Positions 26,288 through 35,298 of a DNA stretch of 39,026 nucleotides are shown in pieces. This DNA is from Ilumatobacteraceae bacterium. GTDB lineage: Bacteria > Actinomycetota > Acidimicrobiia > Acidimicrobiales > Ilumatobacteraceae. The stretch is taken from the NCBI GenBank assembly GCA_025463425.1, contig JAOBWQ010000020.1, forward strand, positions 1 to 39,026, given 5' to 3'. The notes under the pieces were generated by a model that did no database searches, had not been told where the DNA came from, and was given only the letters and a program-made list of their open reading frames with translations. The position numbers and the translations under genes were made by a program. The stretch's first letter is position 1. Every line of letters begins with the position of its first letter.

Positions 26288-27334
26288 GTGACTGCACTGC
26301 TCCATCGTCCCCGTGCGGCGCCGGCGGCCCGATCGAGATCACTGGTGCCCGGACTCGCGTTGACGGCCGCCGCCGTGGCCGTCGGGTTCTGCGTGCACGC
26401 GTTGATCGACTCGGTGTCGCCGCTCGTCGTCGGCGTCGCGCTGGGCGCGATCGTGGCCAACACCGTCGGCATCGGCGACCGGCTGGTGCCCGGCGTGAGG
26501 TTCGCGGCCAAGCGGCTGCTGCGGATCGGCGTGGTCCTGCTCGGCTTCCAGCTCTCGCTCGGTCAGCTGCGCACCCTCGGTGGGCCAGGGCTCGGCGTGG
26601 TTGCGCTCACCGTCGCGGCCACGTTCTTCGGCACGAGGTGGGCGGGTCGTCGGCTCGGTCTCTCGGACGGGATGTCGTTGCTCGTGGCGACCGGCTACTC
26701 GATCTGCGGCGCATCCGCGATCGCGGCTGTCGAGGACATCGCCGGTGCCGACGACGAGGAGGTCGCGTTCTCGATCGCCCTCGTGACCCTGTGCGGGACC
26801 TTGTCGATCTTCGTGCTGCCCGCGCTCGGGAACGTGCTCGGCCTCCATGGCGCGGCGTTCGGAAGTTGGGTCGGTGCCAGCGTGCACGATGTCGGCCAGG
26901 TCGTCGCCGCGGCGACGCCCGGCGGGTCGCTGGCCGTGCAGACAGCGGTGATCGTCAAGTTGACGCGGGTCGTGCTGCTGGCACCGTTGGTCGCCGGCCT
27001 GAGCGTGGCTCGACGCCGGCGCGAGACACGACAGCGAGCGGGCGGGCCGGTCGACACGACGGCGCATCGCCGGCCGCCGATGGTCCCGCTGTTCGTCGTC
27101 GGCTTCCTGGCCGCAGTCGCCGTGCGTTCCTCCGGGATCGTTCCCGGCGCGACGCTGGCGGTGGTCAAGGACGTGCAGGCCGGTCTGCTGGCCGCGGCGT
27201 TGTTCGGGCTCGGCTGCGGCGTGCGCATCGCCCGGCTGCGCCGTGTCGGCGGCCGTCCGCTCGTCCTGGGACTGATCTCGTGGGTGCTCGTCGCGGGTGT
27301 CGCGCTCGCTGCCACGCGCGTCCTGCCGCGGTGA
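26288..27334 (+). CDS. yeiH: YeiH-family putative sulfate exporter membrane protein
   Basis: VALGAIVANTVG, LLRIGVVLLGFQLSL, GYSICGASAIAAVE, VGASVHDVGQVVAA motifs; GTG start inferred. Confidence 0.85.
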   Translation: MTALLHRPRAAPAARSRSLVPGLALTAAAVAVGFCVHALIDSVSPLVVGVALGAIVANTVGIGDRLVPGVRFAAKRLLRIGVVLLGFQLSLGQLRTLGGPGLGVVALTVAATFFGTRWAGRRLGLSDGMSLLVATGYSICGASAIAAVEDIAGADDEEVAFSIALVTLCGTLSIFVLPALGNVLGLHGAAFGSWVGASVHDVGQVVAAATPGGSLAVQTAVIVKLTRVVLLAPLVAGLSVARRRRETRQRAGGPVDTTAHRRPPMVPLFVVGFLAAVAVRSSGIVPGATLAVVKDVQAGLLAAALFGLGCGVRIARLRRVGGRPLVLGLISWVLVAGVALAATRVLPR

Positions 27335-27346
27335 CCGGAGCTCGGC

Positions 27347-28744
27347 TCAGTGCGTGGGGACGATGGCGGGCAGCAGGACCACGAAGGTCGCGCCGCCGCC
27401 GTTGCCCACGCCCGCGCCGGTGACCGTCACCGACCCGTGATGGGCCTGCACGACCCGGCTGACGATCGAGAGCCCGAGGCCGGCGCCACCCTGTTGCCGG
27501 GCACGGTGTTGATCGAGCCGGACGAACGGGTCGAACACCTTGTCGCGATCATCCAACGGCACGCCGGGTCCGTCGTCGCTGACCCGGATCTCGACCATCG
27601 CGCGGCCCGAGACCGGCACGGCGCGCAGGCCGATCGTGACCGTCTGCTCCGCGTGGCGCAATGCGTTGTCGACCAGGTTGGTGACGACGCGGCGGAGCTG
27701 CTCGCCATCGCCGGGGACCTGGATCGCCGGCAGGGCTCCTTCGGCGACCAGGAGGCGGCCCGGCGGCAGCGGGCGAGCGAGCTCCTCCTGCAGCAGCGAG
27801 GTGACGTCGACGCTGGCGATGCGCAGGACCTCTGACCCTGCATCGGCGCGGGCAAGCGTCAGCAGGTCGTCGGTGAGGTGTTGCATCCGTTGATCCTGGA
27901 GCAACACGTCGTCGGCAACCGTCGGCCAGTCCGCTCGGTCGGGGTGGGCCACAGCGACCTCGATCGCCATCCTGATGTTGGCGATGGGGGTGCGCAGCTC
28001 GTGCGATGCGTCGGCGACGAAGCGGCGTTGCGCGTCACTGGATGCCTGCAGCCGGTCGAGCATGTCGTTCAGCGTCACGGCCAGCCGCGCGATCTCGTCG
28101 CCGGTCGGCGGGATCGGCACCCGGCGATCGAGCTGCCGACCGGTGATCGATTCGGCCTCGGTGCGCATCGCCTCGACCGGACGCAGGGCGCGACCGACGA
28201 CGAGCCACACCGTGACGGCGACGATGAGCAACAGGATCGGCACGATCACCAGGAGCGAGGTGCGCAGGAGATCCGCACCGCGGGCGTATCCGCTGAGCGA
28301 TGTGATCACCACGACGGTGCGATCCTGCCCGCCGATCGGGACCACGGCCACCTCCGTCAGCCACGGTCCACCGCGCACGCCGTCGATGTCGTCGACCACC
28401 TTGCGTCGCTGCGGGCCGGGATCGCGCAGAGCGGGTGTGCCGGCCAGCTGGCCGCTGGCGGCAACGACGGTGCCGTCGGCGCCGAGGACCTGGATCAACG
28501 TCAGGTGAGGTGTGTCGAGCGACGGCAACGGGTCGGGCAGCGCTCCGTCGACGGCCAGCGCAGCGACCGCCTGGGCGCGCGCCTCGACCTCGCCCGACTG
28601 GGAGTGCAGGAGGGCGCGGCGGAACAGGCCGAGCAGTGCGAACGACCCGAGAAGGAGCGCGACGAGCACCACGGCGGTGGCGAGGATCGTGATCCGTGTC
28701 CGCACCGAGCCCCTGCGCCGCCGACGGCTTGCGGTCTCAGCCAT
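27347..28744 (-). CDS. Sensor histidine kinase (HAMP, HisKA, HATPase)
   Basis: FVADASHELRTPIANIRMA H-box, LVDNALRHAEQTV N-box, GAGLGLSIV G-box; start chosen at 28744 (MAETASRRRRR). Confidence 0.92.
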   Translation of the reverse strand: MAETASRRRRRGSVRTRITILATAVVLVALLLGSFALLGLFRRALLHSQSGEVEARAQAVAALAVDGALPDPLPSLDTPHLTLIQVLGADGTVVAASGQLAGTPALRDPGPQRRKVVDDIDGVRGGPWLTEVAVVPIGGQDRTVVVITSLSGYARGADLLRTSLLVIVPILLLIVAVTVWLVVGRALRPVEAMRTEAESITGRQLDRRVPIPPTGDEIARLAVTLNDMLDRLQASSDAQRRFVADASHELRTPIANIRMAIEVAVAHPDRADWPTVADDVLLQDQRMQHLTDDLLTLARADAGSEVLRIASVDVTSLLQEELARPLPPGRLLVAEGALPAIQVPGDGEQLRRVVTNLVDNALRHAEQTVTIGLRAVPVSGRAMVEIRVSDDGPGVPLDDRDKVFDPFVRLDQHRARQQGGAGLGLSIVSRVVQAHHGSVTVTGAGVGNGGGATFVVLLPAIVPTH

Positions 28745-29414
28745 CGGAAGCGACGAGTCGATAGCCGCTGCCGCGGACGGTCTCGATCGAGCTCCGACCG
28801 AAGGGCCCATCGATCTTGCGGCGGAGGTAGCCGATGTAGACCTCGACCACGTTCGTGGCGAAGCCGTCCATGCCGTCCCACACGTGGAACAGCAGCTCGT
28901 CGCGGGCCACGATGCGTCCCTCGCGATGGGCCAGGTAGGCGAGCAGTGCGAACTCCTTGGCCGTCAGGACGATCTCGTCGTCGCCCCTCCAGCAGCGGTG
29001 CTTGGAGATGTCGATGCGCAGGTCGCCGATCGTGAACATGGCCGACTGGCTGGTCGACCCGCGCCGGATCAATGCCCGCAGCCGGGCCAGCAGGACAGGG
29101 TATGAGAAGGGCTTGGAGAGGAAGTCGTCGGCGCCGGTGTCCAATGCCTCGGCCTGGTCGAGGTCGCCGTCCTTGGCGGTCAGCATCAGGATCGGCACGG
29201 TCTCGCCGGCGGCCCGCAGCTGGCGGGCGACCAGGAACCCGTTCAGCCCCGGCAACATGATGTCGAGCACCATCGCGTCGAACGAGAACTCCAGGGCACG
29301 GGCGAGGCCAACGGCCCCGTCGTGGACGACATCGACCACGTAGCCCTCGGCTTCGAGGCCGAGACGCAGGGACGCAGCCATCGAGACCTCGTCTTCGACC
29401 ACCAGCACGCGCAT
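28737..29414 (-). CDS. OmpR-family response regulator
   Basis: MRVLVVEDEVSMAASLRLGLEAEGY, VLDIMLPGLNGF, winged-helix C-terminus; overlaps the kinase start. Confidence 0.95.
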   Translation of the reverse strand: MRVLVVEDEVSMAASLRLGLEAEGYVVDVVHDGAVGLARALEFSFDAMVLDIMLPGLNGFLVARQLRAAGETVPILMLTAKDGDLDQAEALDTGADDFLSKPFSYPVLLARLRALIRRGSTSQSAMFTIGDLRIDISKHRCWRGDDEIVLTAKEFALLAYLAHREGRIVARDELLFHVWDGMDGFATNVVEVYIGYLRRKIDGPFGRSSIETVRGSGYRLVASDG

Positions 29415-29539
29415 CCGGGCAGTCTCGCAGGCGTTGCCTAAGGACTGGGTAAGTCGGGGAGACCGGGCCGTGGAGCCGAGGGTCAGGCGCGTGACGGCCC
29501 CTCAGCGTCCTCTTATGTCGTTGTGGTTGAGTGCTCTGC

Positions 29540-29707
29540 ATGAGCTCGCCGACACCAACCTCAAACGGGTCAGCTGCCGGCACGTCGCCAGCAGGACGTG
29601 CTGCAGCGCTCAACCAGTTCCTCAGCCGTGCCCAGCACGCGCTGCTCGCCGCCCGGTTCACGGGCACCACGGCCTCCCTCCTCGATCAGCCCCGCGCCCG
29701 CGTCTGA
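29540..29707 (+). CDS. Possible 55-aa small protein
   Basis: ATG at 29540, reads MSSPTPTSNGSAAGTSPAGRAAALNQFLSRAQHALLAARFTGTTASLLDQPRARV*; fills the gap between genes but SD is weak. Confidence 0.25.
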   Translation: MSSPTPTSNGSAAGTSPAGRAAALNQFLSRAQHALLAARFTGTTASLLDQPRARV

Positions 29708-29725
29708 ACCGGTTATCCTGGTGTC

Positions 29726-30331
29726 GTGCCGCGTCACCACGTCGTCCCGCCGGAGCACATCGCCCGGTTCCGGAGCGGAAGGAGCTGCTTGGACTTCGTC
29801 CACAGCGGCACCGACGAGCACATGCGGGAGCTCGTCCATGACGCCGCCGACCTGGCCACGTGGCTGGCGATCGTCACCGACGCGCCGACCATCCGCGTGC
29901 GTCGCGGCGACCTCGAACGGGCCAAGCAGCTGCGCGAGGCGATCCGCCTGACGGCGCTCGACGTCGTGGCCGGCGTCGCCCTCCGAGCTGAGCACCTGAC
30001 CGTGATCAACACGTGTGCCGAGCAGGCGCCGCTGGTGCCGGCGCTGTCCAGCACCGGTGAGATCCGCTTGCAGTCCGGCACGGCCGTGCAAGCGCTGTCC
30101 TCGATCGCCCGCGACGCGATCGACCTGTTCGCCGCGGAGCTCGATCCGCAGCGGGCTGCTGCGGATCGGCAGTCCGCAGCGCGTCCGTGTCGCTTGCGGG
30201 TCTGCGCCGCCGACGATTGCGGCCTGTTCATCCTCGACACCTCGCGACCGAACAACCGGCGGTGGTGCTCGATGGAACTGTGCGGCAACCGCAGCAAGAT
30301 CCGCGCCTACCGCGCCCGCGCCGGAGACTGA
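29726..30331 (+). CDS. CGNR zinc-finger (ABATE-type) domain protein
   Basis: CRLRVCAADDCGLFILDTSRPNNRRWCSMELCGNRSKIRAYRAR; GTG start 6 nt after TATCCT. Confidence 0.88.
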   Translation: MPRHHVVPPEHIARFRSGRSCLDFVHSGTDEHMRELVHDAADLATWLAIVTDAPTIRVRRGDLERAKQLREAIRLTALDVVAGVALRAEHLTVINTCAEQAPLVPALSSTGEIRLQSGTAVQALSSIARDAIDLFAAELDPQRAAADRQSAARPCRLRVCAADDCGLFILDTSRPNNRRWCSMELCGNRSKIRAYRARAGD

Positions 30332-30336
30332 CGTGC

Positions 30337-30381
30337 TTGCATCGACATCTATGTAACCGCTATAAAGGGTTACATGTCGAT
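30337..30381 (+). promoter_or_regulatory. Promoter TTGCAT-18-TATAAA with nested inverted repeat covering the start codon
   Basis: -35 30337-30342, -10 30361-30366; ATCGACATctATGTAACC ... GGTTACATGTCGAT at 30341-30381. Confidence 0.7.
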
Positions 30382-30802
30382 CGGAAGCATCCAACGGTCA
30401 CGGCAGCGTTGGCGGGTGGTGGTCAGCGCGGGCACCCACGCCGATGGACGCCGCCGGCAGGTCGTCCGCACGGTGGACACCGAGCGCGAGGCGCATCAGA
30501 TGCTGGCGGCGATGGTGGACGAGTTCGGGTTGTCCGCCGAGCGGCGCCGTCACCCGGGACGAGAGTCAGGGCCGCGGGTCTTCAGCGTGTCGTTGCTGCT
30601 GGCCGGCGGTCCGCTCGGCCTGTTGCCGCGCCGGTCGCTGCAATCGGTGGCCGATGCGGTGGGCGTCCCGATCGAGACGGCGCGTGCCGCGTATCACAGC
30701 GGGCTGACGTCGTTCGAAGCTGATCGCTGGGCGGTTGCGTGCAAGGTGCATCCGTTCGAGGTGTGGGGCTGGCCCTGGGTGGACCTCGTCGCGACCGGCT
30801 GA
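30374..30802 (+). CDS. Small protein: integrase Arm-DNA-binding-like N-terminus plus HTH-like C-terminus
   Basis: SIGSIQRSRQRWRVVVSAGTHADGRRRQVVRTVDTEREAHQMLAAMVDEF resembles tyrosine-recombinase arm domains; C-terminal SLQSVADAVGVPIETARAAYHSG...ADRWAVACKVHPFEVWG. Confidence 0.65.
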   Translation: MSIGSIQRSRQRWRVVVSAGTHADGRRRQVVRTVDTEREAHQMLAAMVDEFGLSAERRRHPGRESGPRVFSVSLLLAGGPLGLLPRRSLQSVADAVGVPIETARAAYHSGLTSFEADRWAVACKVHPFEVWGWPWVDLVATG

Positions 30803-30884
30803 GTCGATGCTGGTATGCACACCACCACGCTGTCCGGGGCGCAAGGGTCGTCGTCGACCGCGCAGCGCCGTACGGTCCTGACCC

Positions 30885-32111
30885 ATGCGATTGCCAACGC
30901 CTGCGACTCCTGCCGTCTCCCACCGCGCCGCCAACGTGCGTTCCTCGGCGATCCGCGACCTGCTCGCCAATGCCCGAGTGCCTGGCATGCTCTCGCTGGC
31001 CGGCGGCCTGCCCGAGCCGAGCACCTTTCCGGTGGAGCTGTTGGCCGAGGCCGCACGCCGGCAGGTGCTCGAGCACCGCGACGTGCTCCAGTACGCGCCG
31101 ACCGAAGGTGATCCGCGGCTGCGCGAGCACATCGCCGCCTACGAGTCGGTCCGCCAGTCCCGCCTCGTCGATCCCGACCACGTGCTGGTCACCACGGGGA
31201 GCCAGCAGGCGCTGGCCATGGCGGCCGGTGTGGTTGCCGATGCAGGGGACACGATCGCGGTCCCGCATCCCTGCTACCTCGGTGCGTTGCAGACGTTCGG
31301 CGCGGCCGGGCTGGTGATCCATCCGGTCGGCACTCGCGACGGTCAACTCGATCTCGACCACCTCGAGGCCGAGCTCGTGGGTGGTCTCTCGATCCCCGCG
31401 ATGTACGTCGTCGCCAACCACGGCAACCCCGACGGCACTCGCCTGAACGATGCGACCAACCGCCGCCTGGCCGTGCTGGCGGAGCGATTCGGGTTCTGGC
31501 TGCTGGAGGACGATCCGTACCGCGAGCTGTGGTTCGACGACGCGCCGGTGGCTGCGCTGGGCAGCCACACAGCGAACGTGCTCAGCCTCGGCAGCTTCTC
31601 GAAGACGATTGCGCCGGGTCTGCGCGTCGGCTGGATCGTGGCCGAGGGCGACGCGCGCGGGGCGTTGGTGCGGCTCAAGCAGGCGGCCGACCTGCACACG
31701 CCGGCGTTGTCGCAGGCGCTGATCGCCGACCTGCTCGACAACCGCGGCTGGTTCGTGTCGCACACCGACTCGCTGCGCGCCCTGTACGCGTCGCGCCGCG
31801 ACGCGATGGCCGACGCGCTGCACACCACGTTCGGGTCGCGGTTCCACTTCACGCCGCCGACCGGGGGGATGTTCGCCTGGGGTGAGCTGGAGGACGTCGA
31901 CACGTCCGCCCTGCTGGCCGGCGCGCTGGCCCAGGGCGTGTGCTTCGTGCCGGGCGCGGAGTTCGAAGCCGGCGGTCCGTCGCTCGGATCGTGGCTCCGG
32001 CTCAGCTACGCGACGTTGAGCGCCGACCAGCTCCACGAAGGGGTGCGCCGAGTCGCGGCCGCGGTCGAACTGCTCGACGCCGATCGGGAGTCGCTCGTCG
32101 CGACCAGCTGA
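30885..32111 (+). CDS. PLP-dependent class I/II aminotransferase (2-aminoadipate transaminase-like)
   Basis: LSLAGGLPEPSTFP, LQYAPTEGDPRLREHIA, SFSKTIAPGLRVGWI (PLP lysine), WLRLSYA. Confidence 0.9.
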   Translation: MRLPTPATPAVSHRAANVRSSAIRDLLANARVPGMLSLAGGLPEPSTFPVELLAEAARRQVLEHRDVLQYAPTEGDPRLREHIAAYESVRQSRLVDPDHVLVTTGSQQALAMAAGVVADAGDTIAVPHPCYLGALQTFGAAGLVIHPVGTRDGQLDLDHLEAELVGGLSIPAMYVVANHGNPDGTRLNDATNRRLAVLAERFGFWLLEDDPYRELWFDDAPVAALGSHTANVLSLGSFSKTIAPGLRVGWIVAEGDARGALVRLKQAADLHTPALSQALIADLLDNRGWFVSHTDSLRALYASRRDAMADALHTTFGSRFHFTPPTGGMFAWGELEDVDTSALLAGALAQGVCFVPGAEFEAGGPSLGSWLRLSYATLSADQLHEGVRRVAAAVELLDADRESLVATS

Positions 32112-32128
32112 GCGGCAAGAATGACGTG

Positions 32129-33148
32129 ATGTCGTTCGATCCCCAGTCCAACGATCGTCAGTCCAATGATCCGCAGGGCGGTCCCGGGCGACCACGGTCG
32201 ACCCCGATCCCCGATGCCGACGGCGGTGGGTTCTCGATGCCGCCACCGACTGCGGCGCAGTACCTCGGCGAGCAATCGAGCCTGCCGTGGACGCCGCAAC
32301 CCGGACCGAACGTCAACGCCCCGTTCAACGCCGGCTTCGCCGGCATCGACGCCGGAACTTCGAGTCGATCCGGGCTGAAGATCCTGGTGCTCGTGATCGC
32401 GCTCGTGTCCGTCGTCGGTGCCGGCGCGATTGCATTCGTCGCCTCGCGCGCTGCGGACGACTTCGCCCAGCAGCTCCCGAACTTCCCGCAGGCCCCGACG
32501 ACCTCACCCCGCACGACCGAGAACGTGCACCCGAACGCGACGTCGGTCCTGCCGCCGGTCGTGCTCACGCCGACGACGTTCGGTCCCGCCGTCGTGCTCC
32601 AGCCATCGGCCACAGACGGCCTGGCCACGACCCTGCCGACTCCGCCGCCGACCACGTTGCCGGCCCCTCCACCGACCGACTTCCCCGACGGCGCCGCAAC
32701 GCTGTACGACGGCAGCGCACCGCGAGCGGTCGTCGAGCAGATGTCGTTCGTGCTCGTCGGCGCGCCGCTGACCCAGGTCGTGATCACGTCCGACTTCGCG
32801 GTCGCGACGGCGCAGGATCCCTCGAACCCCGGCCAGCTGATCGGGGCGCAATGGCGCGATCGCAGCGTCAGCAACGCCGACATCACCTCCAGCGGTGGCC
32901 CCCAGGACCTGAGCTTCCAGCTGTTCACCGAGGCCGACGTGAACTGGGAGGCCATCGGCGGGCTGGTCCAGCAGGCACCCGGTCTGCTCGGGCTCGCCGA
33001 CGGCCAGGTGACCCAGGTGCAGGTGCAGCGGATCGGCACCGGCAACCCGCCCCCGGTGGTGATCGACGTGTACGTCGATGGGCCGTCCGGCAAGGGTTTT
33101 GTCGAGGCGTCAGCGGCCGGTGACGTGCTTTCGGCCAACCCCGGCTGA
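32129..33148 (+). CDS. Single-pass membrane/exported protein of unknown function with Pro/Thr linker
   Basis: Start MSFDPQSNDRQ at 32129; Pro-rich N-terminus, TM LKILVLVIALVSVVGAGAIAFVA, Pro/Thr-rich stretch, folded C-terminus. Confidence 0.75.
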   Translation: MSFDPQSNDRQSNDPQGGPGRPRSTPIPDADGGGFSMPPPTAAQYLGEQSSLPWTPQPGPNVNAPFNAGFAGIDAGTSSRSGLKILVLVIALVSVVGAGAIAFVASRAADDFAQQLPNFPQAPTTSPRTTENVHPNATSVLPPVVLTPTTFGPAVVLQPSATDGLATTLPTPPPTTLPAPPPTDFPDGAATLYDGSAPRAVVEQMSFVLVGAPLTQVVITSDFAVATAQDPSNPGQLIGAQWRDRSVSNADITSSGGPQDLSFQLFTEADVNWEAIGGLVQQAPGLLGLADGQVTQVQVQRIGTGNPPPVVIDVYVDGPSGKGFVEASAAGDVLSANPG

Positions 33149-33183
33149 ACCGGCCCGGGCGAGTGGGCCATGATGGCGGGGTG

Positions 33184-35298
33184 ATGCCGAACGGCGAGTC
33201 GGGCGAAGAGCGCGCGGCCGATGACGTGACCGCGTGGTGCGATGCCCATGCGCCAGCCGTGTTCGCATGGTTGTGCCGGCTGGTCGGTGGTCAGGAGGCG
33301 ACGAACCTGCTGCCCGAGGTCTTCGTCAAGGTCTTGCCGGTGATGCCCGTGGAGCCCGACGCGCTCCTCGCGGTTGCGTTCGGCCTCGCCACCGCATCAG
33401 CCGTGGAGTCGGCAAGCCTGGAGGATCCGGAGCCGACGGTGTCGTCCGAGCCGGCCCTGCTGGCAGCGCCGAGCGACCTGACGGTGCTCGACCGCGCCCT
33501 GCTGGATCTGCACAGCGTGCAGGGTCGCTCCGCCGAAGACATCGCGGCGATCATCGGTCGTCCCTCTTCGGAGATCGCAGGCATCGCGTCCGGCGCCGAA
33601 CAGCGAGCACGGGACGTGTTCCCCGACTCGACGTTCGCCGAGATCGGACGCTCGCGCGAGACATGGCTGGACGACCAGACCCGGGCGCGATGCCGCGAGG
33701 CGATCACGGGCATCACCGACTCCTCCGACCCGGCCGATGGCGGTCGACCCGCGGGTGCGCGGCCTGCACGCGGTGCGCGGTCCGCGCGGGGTCCGATGTC
33801 GGCTCGCGCCCGTGCCGTCGCCGTGGTGGCGGTCGTCGCGCTGCTGTCGCTCGGTCTGTACTGGCTGCACTCCGGCACCGAGCCATCCACTCGCGACAGC
33901 GCGACGCCGACCACGCCAGCATCGGGGCCCACCGAGGCGCCGGGCTTCGTGCTCGGTACGGCACCTGCCGGCTTCGTCGCCGCCGGCAGCGTGCGCATCG
34001 AGGCCGCGCCGAGCGGTGGCTCAGCCCCGGGCCAACTGCAGCTGTGGGCCACGCCGGACGCGCAGCGCACCGCCGGGCGCTGGTTCGCCGTCGTCACCGA
34101 GCGCTGCGCGCCGATCGACACCTCGATCACGGTGGCCAGCGGCGCGTCGGCGCGCGTCAGTGTCAACGGGGTGAGCGGTGTGATCACCGGGAGTGCGGAT
34201 GGCGTGCGGACCCTGCGCGCCCAGAGCGGCACGAACGAGCTGACCAGCCGCACCCTCGTCGTCGAGGCCTTCGGGTACACCAACGACCAGCTCGTCGCCG
34301 TTGCTTCGACGGTGCTGCTCGGCGACCGGGTCAAGGATCCGAGCGAGCTGGCCACGCCCAGCTGCGCGACGGACCAACCCGACGTGGTCACCGAGTTCGA
34401 CGCCTCGTTCGGTGCGGTGAAGCGGGGGATGAAGCGGCTGTTGGCGCTGCCGTGGTACGGATCGACCACGCTCGAGCCGGACACGGACGGGCGCGAGCGG
34501 CGCATCGTCGAGTACCGATCGGCTTCGTCGCAGGTACCCGTGCGCGTCACGACGAGGACGCTCGATGAGCACCACGCGACGCTGGTGCGCTTCCTCCAGC
34601 CGGCGTCTGACGACCCACAGGCACCAAGGGCGCCGGCGCGATCTGCCGAGGTGGCCGGACGAGACGCAACGGTGTCCGCCGCGATCGATGCGGCCGGGGT
34701 GGTGATCGGCAACGCGGTCGAGTTCGTCGATGGCAACCGCATGGTCGACGTCAGTGCGCCCGGGACCCTCGCCGAGATGCGGGCGATCCTGGCGACGGCA
34801 CGGCTGGCCACCGACACCGAGTGGGCCGACCTGCGCGTGACCGGAACCGGCGCGAACCCCCCGATCGATCCGAGCTCGCGTCCGCTGCCGTCGGCTCCGC
34901 CGCTCTCGGTGGCCCAGCTGGTCGATGTCGGCTCGTCGACGACGGCCAGCGGGATGACGTGGCAGCTGCTCGTCGGCACCGACCCCGACGTGCTGCAGTT
35001 CGAGCTGCCGGCGCTCGGTGCGGTCTACCAGGAACCGTTCACGCTGGGCAGCGGGCCGGCCGTGCACGCCTTCTACACGGTCGATTCGACGATCATCGTC
35101 GCCTCGCTGGTGCCGCCGGCGCCCGGCCTGTCGGTGCGCGTCACCGTGGCCGGGATCGCCGGACAACCAGCGGCGCTCCGGGCGGCCAAGGGCGATGTGC
35201 AGTTTGCGATCGTCGCGTTCGACGACGTCGGCCCGATCACCGTCGACCTCGTCAACCCCGACGGTTCGGTCGTGCTGCCGCTCTCAGCGATCGGCTGA
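33184..35298 (+). CDS. Sigma-70-like (degenerate ECF-type) N-terminus fused to TM and large extracytoplasmic domain
   Basis: AVFAWLCRLVGGQEATNLLPEVFVKVLP (region-2-like), LDRALLDLHSVQGRSAEDIAAIIGRPSSEIAGIASGAEQRARDV (region-4-like), TM AVAVVAVVALLSLGLYWL; GTG at 33181 also possible. Confidence 0.6.
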   Translation: MPNGESGEERAADDVTAWCDAHAPAVFAWLCRLVGGQEATNLLPEVFVKVLPVMPVEPDALLAVAFGLATASAVESASLEDPEPTVSSEPALLAAPSDLTVLDRALLDLHSVQGRSAEDIAAIIGRPSSEIAGIASGAEQRARDVFPDSTFAEIGRSRETWLDDQTRARCREAITGITDSSDPADGGRPAGARPARGARSARGPMSARARAVAVVAVVALLSLGLYWLHSGTEPSTRDSATPTTPASGPTEAPGFVLGTAPAGFVAAGSVRIEAAPSGGSAPGQLQLWATPDAQRTAGRWFAVVTERCAPIDTSITVASGASARVSVNGVSGVITGSADGVRTLRAQSGTNELTSRTLVVEAFGYTNDQLVAVASTVLLGDRVKDPSELATPSCATDQPDVVTEFDASFGAVKRGMKRLLALPWYGSTTLEPDTDGRERRIVEYRSASSQVPVRVTTRTLDEHHATLVRFLQPASDDPQAPRAPARSAEVAGRDATVSAAIDAAGVVIGNAVEFVDGNRMVDVSAPGTLAEMRAILATARLATDTEWADLRVTGTGANPPIDPSSRPLPSAPPLSVAQLVDVGSSTTASGMTWQLLVGTDPDVLQFELPALGAVYQEPFTLGSGPAVHAFYTVDSTIIVASLVPPAPGLSVRVTVAGIAGQPAALRAAKGDVQFAIVAFDDVGPITVDLVNPDGSVVLPLSAIG

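Noticed and set aside
30341-30802. Integrative mobile element at the arm-like gene
   Set aside because: No recombinase catalytic domain, tRNA, direct-repeat attachment pair or cargo change nearby.
30582-32246. 554-aa minus-strand ORF opposite the aminotransferase
   Set aside because: Shadow frame with biased composition; the aminotransferase on + has clear PLP motifs.
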